Source: CAVPRW01 sp046727435 [NCBI: bacterium]
Lineage (GTDB): Bacteria > Tectomicrobia > Entotheonellia > J063
NCBI GenBank assembly: GCA_046727435.1
Contig: JBKPCR010000368.1
Coordinates: forward strand, 1 to 7,620
Length of the DNA: 7,620 nt
Direction: 5' to 3'
The notes under the pieces were generated by a model, which had not been told where the DNA came from, ran no database searches, and saw only the letters and a program-made list of their open reading frames with translations. Below, piece after piece: positions 6,510 through 7,620 of the stretch; position 1 is the first letter of the stretch; each line of letters opens with the position of its first letter. The position numbers and the translations under genes were made by a program.

Positions 6510-6526
6510 GCGGTCAACTGCTGCTT
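6490..6526. repeat. 8-bp inverted repeat overlapping the nrfA stop codon
   Basis: AAGCAGCA at 6490-6497 pairs exactly with TGCTGCTT at 6519-6526 across a 21-base loop that contains the nrfA TAA. Only two T residues follow the stem, so it is at best a weak terminator or a 3' mRNA-stabilising hairpin for nrfHA. It could also be chance. Confidence 0.25.
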
Positions 6527-6559
6527 GATCGGGGTTGATGAAATGGTAGTGAGATCACC

Positions 6560-6870
6560 ATGAACGATGACCGTGAGGTGAAGCCGCACCAAGACGCTGA
6601 AGCAGCAAACGTAGAGTCTCCGTGCTCCGATGCGGTCGGTCATGTTTCAACGCGCCGGCCGTTGCTCCAGGGACTGACACGGGCACGGTGGCCATCGGCG
6701 CGCTGTCCCAAGCCGGTTGCGAACTGGTCATTCCGGCCCTTAATCCCCGAGGCGCAACTGAAACGACAGCGGTCTGCCCTTTCTGCGGTGTCGGCTGGCG
6801 GCAGGTAGTGTCCTCACGCGACGGCGCCGTGATCAATGTTGAAGGCGCCGCGGTGACCCGGGACCAGGGG
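6560..6870 (+). pseudogene. N-terminal relic of a Tat-exported formate-dehydrogenase-like molybdoenzyme
   Basis: Intact enzymes of this class (FdhA/FdnG and relatives) are about 700-1000 residues with a [4Fe-4S] cluster and molybdopterin, exported folded by the Tat system. The frame from ATG 6560 reaches STRRPLLQG (about 6647-6673), a twin-arginine motif. The hydrophobic part (TGTVAIGALSQAGCELVIP) continues one frame away, so a frameshift lies around 6670-6690. The second frame then reads TTAVCPFCGVGWRQVV and GAVINVEG. This is the FeS motif CxxCxxxC with the third Cys replaced by Trp (TGG at 6796-6798; TGC would restore Cys), followed by the usual D/G-x-VINVEG strand. The fourth Cys and all catalytic domains are missing. 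About 40 codons separate RR from the first Cys, as in FdnG-type proteins. The exact enzyme could be another molybdopterin oxidoreductase. It lies 50 bases after nrfA and is clearly non-functional. Confidence 0.65.
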
Positions 6871-6897
6871 CAAGTGACCATGAGAAGTGGGGACATC

Positions 6898-6911
6898 GTC
6901 CTCGCGAGGAC
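6898..6911. repeat. Perfect 14-bp palindrome
   Basis: GTCCTCGCGAGGAC reads the same on both strands with no spacer. It lies in the roughly 80-base stretch between the molybdoenzyme relic and the tail of the minus-strand binding-protein relic. It could be an operator-like site, a recombination scar or chance. Confidence 0.5.
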
Positions 6912-6947
6912 TGTGGGGCCGAGCATTGGCTGGTGTCGCCTTTGCGC

Positions 6948-7297
6948 TCACGATTTCACTTGTACGGCTTCCAACGGACCGGAGAAGTGGCACAACGGGA
7001 TCAAGCCCAGGCCCGACACCGCCACCCGCGGGCCTGACGCATGCAGGACACCTCCCTCCCAGATCGGGAGGAAGCGCGCCTCATCGTACAGCTTTTGTTG
7101 GATCTGGTGCAACAGCGCTTGTCGGTGGGTCCGGTCCCGCGCCGTGGCCTGCTGGACGTACCAGGCGTCGATCTCCGGGTCTTGAATCCACGACTGCACC
7201 CCTGTGCTCCTCACGAAGGTCTCCAGGCGCGTGGCGGCGCTGCCAAAGGCACCACTAGTCTGCACCGCGAGGTGCTGGTGCGTCTTCTCGCGATGGG
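6948..7297 (-). pseudogene. C-terminal tail of a family 5 (DppA/OppA-type) peptide-binding protein
   Basis: Family 5 solute-binding proteins are periplasmic receptors of about 500-550 residues for peptide and nickel ABC importers. Reading the minus strand leftward, the frame gives REKTHQHLAVQTSGAFG, SAATRLETFVRS, a PEIDAWYVQQATARD segment, RQALLHQIQQKLYDEA, FLPIWEGG, GPRVAVSGLGLI and FSGPLEAVQVK before TGA at 6950-6948. This is the family's C-terminal pattern (GNAATRxExF, GYPDIDxLxxxQ, RxxxLHxIQ, FxPIWE, GPRVxxxGLGLI, APYEDVxLK). Only about 115 residues are present. To the right of about 7297 the sequence becomes acetate kinase on the opposite strand, so the binding protein is cut at that junction. 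The same reading frame stays open to 7583, but that extension is the shadow of the acetate kinase and should not be added to this protein. Confidence 0.75.
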
Positions 7298-7620
7298 CCG
7301 GAAGAGACCCGGCTGGCCCAAGGGGCGGTGGAGCGTATCGGCTTGTCAGACGGACATCTCTGGATCCAAGCCACAGACGACGAAGCTCTGGTGGATGCGC
7401 ATCGCGATGTCCCCGACCATACGGCGGCAGTCGAAGCGATGTTCCCGGCTGCCGAGCAGGTGGGCTTTCCCCCCCCGGTCGCCGTGGGCCATCGTGTGGT
7501 CCATGGGGGCCCGGACCATAGCGCGCCTGAGCGGGTGGCGGCTCCCCTCCTGGCCGAACTGCAAAGGCTGGTCGCCTTTGCACCCTTGCACTTACCGAGT
7601 GCGATCCAGGGCATCGAGGC
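7298..7620 (+). pseudogene. ackA: Acetate kinase fragment, 5'-truncated and running off the right edge
   Basis: Acetate kinase interconverts acetyl phosphate plus ADP with acetate plus ATP in the cytoplasm. The open frame reads DGPEETRLAQGAVERIG, then a helix with AAVEAMFPAAEQVG. AVGHRVVHGG follows at about 7481-7510, with the conserved substrate-binding Arg, and then FAPLHLPSAIQGIEA, with the conserved His of the APLHxP motif. Spacing between these blocks matches the N-terminal half of AckA. The first strand and phosphate loop (NxGSSSLKF) are absent: upstream the frame has no start codon before a TAG at 7256-7258, and the bases there belong to the peptide-binding protein on the other strand. 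The frame is clean through a run of eight C near 7469-7476. The 3' part lies outside the window. Identification is firm; whether it is a real truncation or an assembly joint is open. Confidence 0.75.

Noticed and set aside
7255-7614. Minus-strand frame at the right edge
   Set aside because: Antisense to the acetate kinase motifs GHRVVHGG and APLHLP, which are convincing on the plus strand.
1-7620. CRISPR array, tRNA, rRNA, insertion sequence or toxin-antitoxin module
   Set aside because: No spaced direct repeats, cloverleaf, rRNA motif, transposase or paired small genes were seen on either strand.

Overview
The window looks like GC-rich bacterial DNA from a Gram-negative-type organism: it has periplasmic c-type cytochromes, Sec and Tat signal peptides and periplasmic solute-binding proteins. 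No rRNA or tRNA is present and I cannot place it taxonomically. The gene families recall poorly cultured respiratory lineages such as Nitrospirota, NC10 or Acidobacteriota, but that is only an impression.

Layout. (1) Bases 2-872: a polyphosphate kinase 2 gene (PPK2), cut by the left edge and broken by one +1 frameshift near base 170. (2) Bases 888-2558: a STAS domain fused to a GlgX/isoamylase-type glycogen debranching enzyme. It has lost roughly 250 residues of its catalytic barrel at a GFRFD motif and carries an in-frame TGA where the family has Trp. (3) Bases 2559-2875: no gene seen. (4) Bases 2876-3415: an intact small secreted protein of unknown function, with a CTG where its ATG should be. 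(5) Bases 3416-3798: no convincing gene, but a perfect 12-bp inverted repeat. (6) Bases 3799-4146: the first third of a GltI-type amino-acid-binding protein, truncated. (7) Bases 4205-4555: a decayed fragment of a type II NADH dehydrogenase, with an in-frame TAG and many substitutions. (8) Bases 4605-6509: an intact nrfH-nrfA pair for ammonia-forming cytochrome c nitrite reductase; NrfA has CxxCH at all five hemes and an N-terminal membrane segment. (9) Bases 6560-6870: the Tat-signal and FeS N-terminus of a formate-dehydrogenase-like molybdoenzyme, frameshifted and missing a cluster Cys. (10) Bases 6948-7297, minus strand: the C-terminal tail of a family 5 peptide-binding protein. (11) Bases 7298-7620: an acetate kinase that lacks its N-terminus and runs off the right edge.

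How it fits together. PPK2 and STAS-GlgX are 15 bases apart and would link polyphosphate and glycogen reserves, but both reading frames are damaged. NrfH would carry electrons from the quinol pool to NrfA for six-electron reduction of nitrite to ammonium. NDH-2 (quinone reduction) and formate dehydrogenase (an electron donor) are respiratory partners that survive only as relics beside it. The most striking property of the window is this contrast: one clean respiratory operon and one clean secreted protein sit among seven partial or broken genes. Many breaks involve missense decay or loss of whole domains, so sequencing error alone does not explain them. Misassembly could still explain the abrupt junctions.
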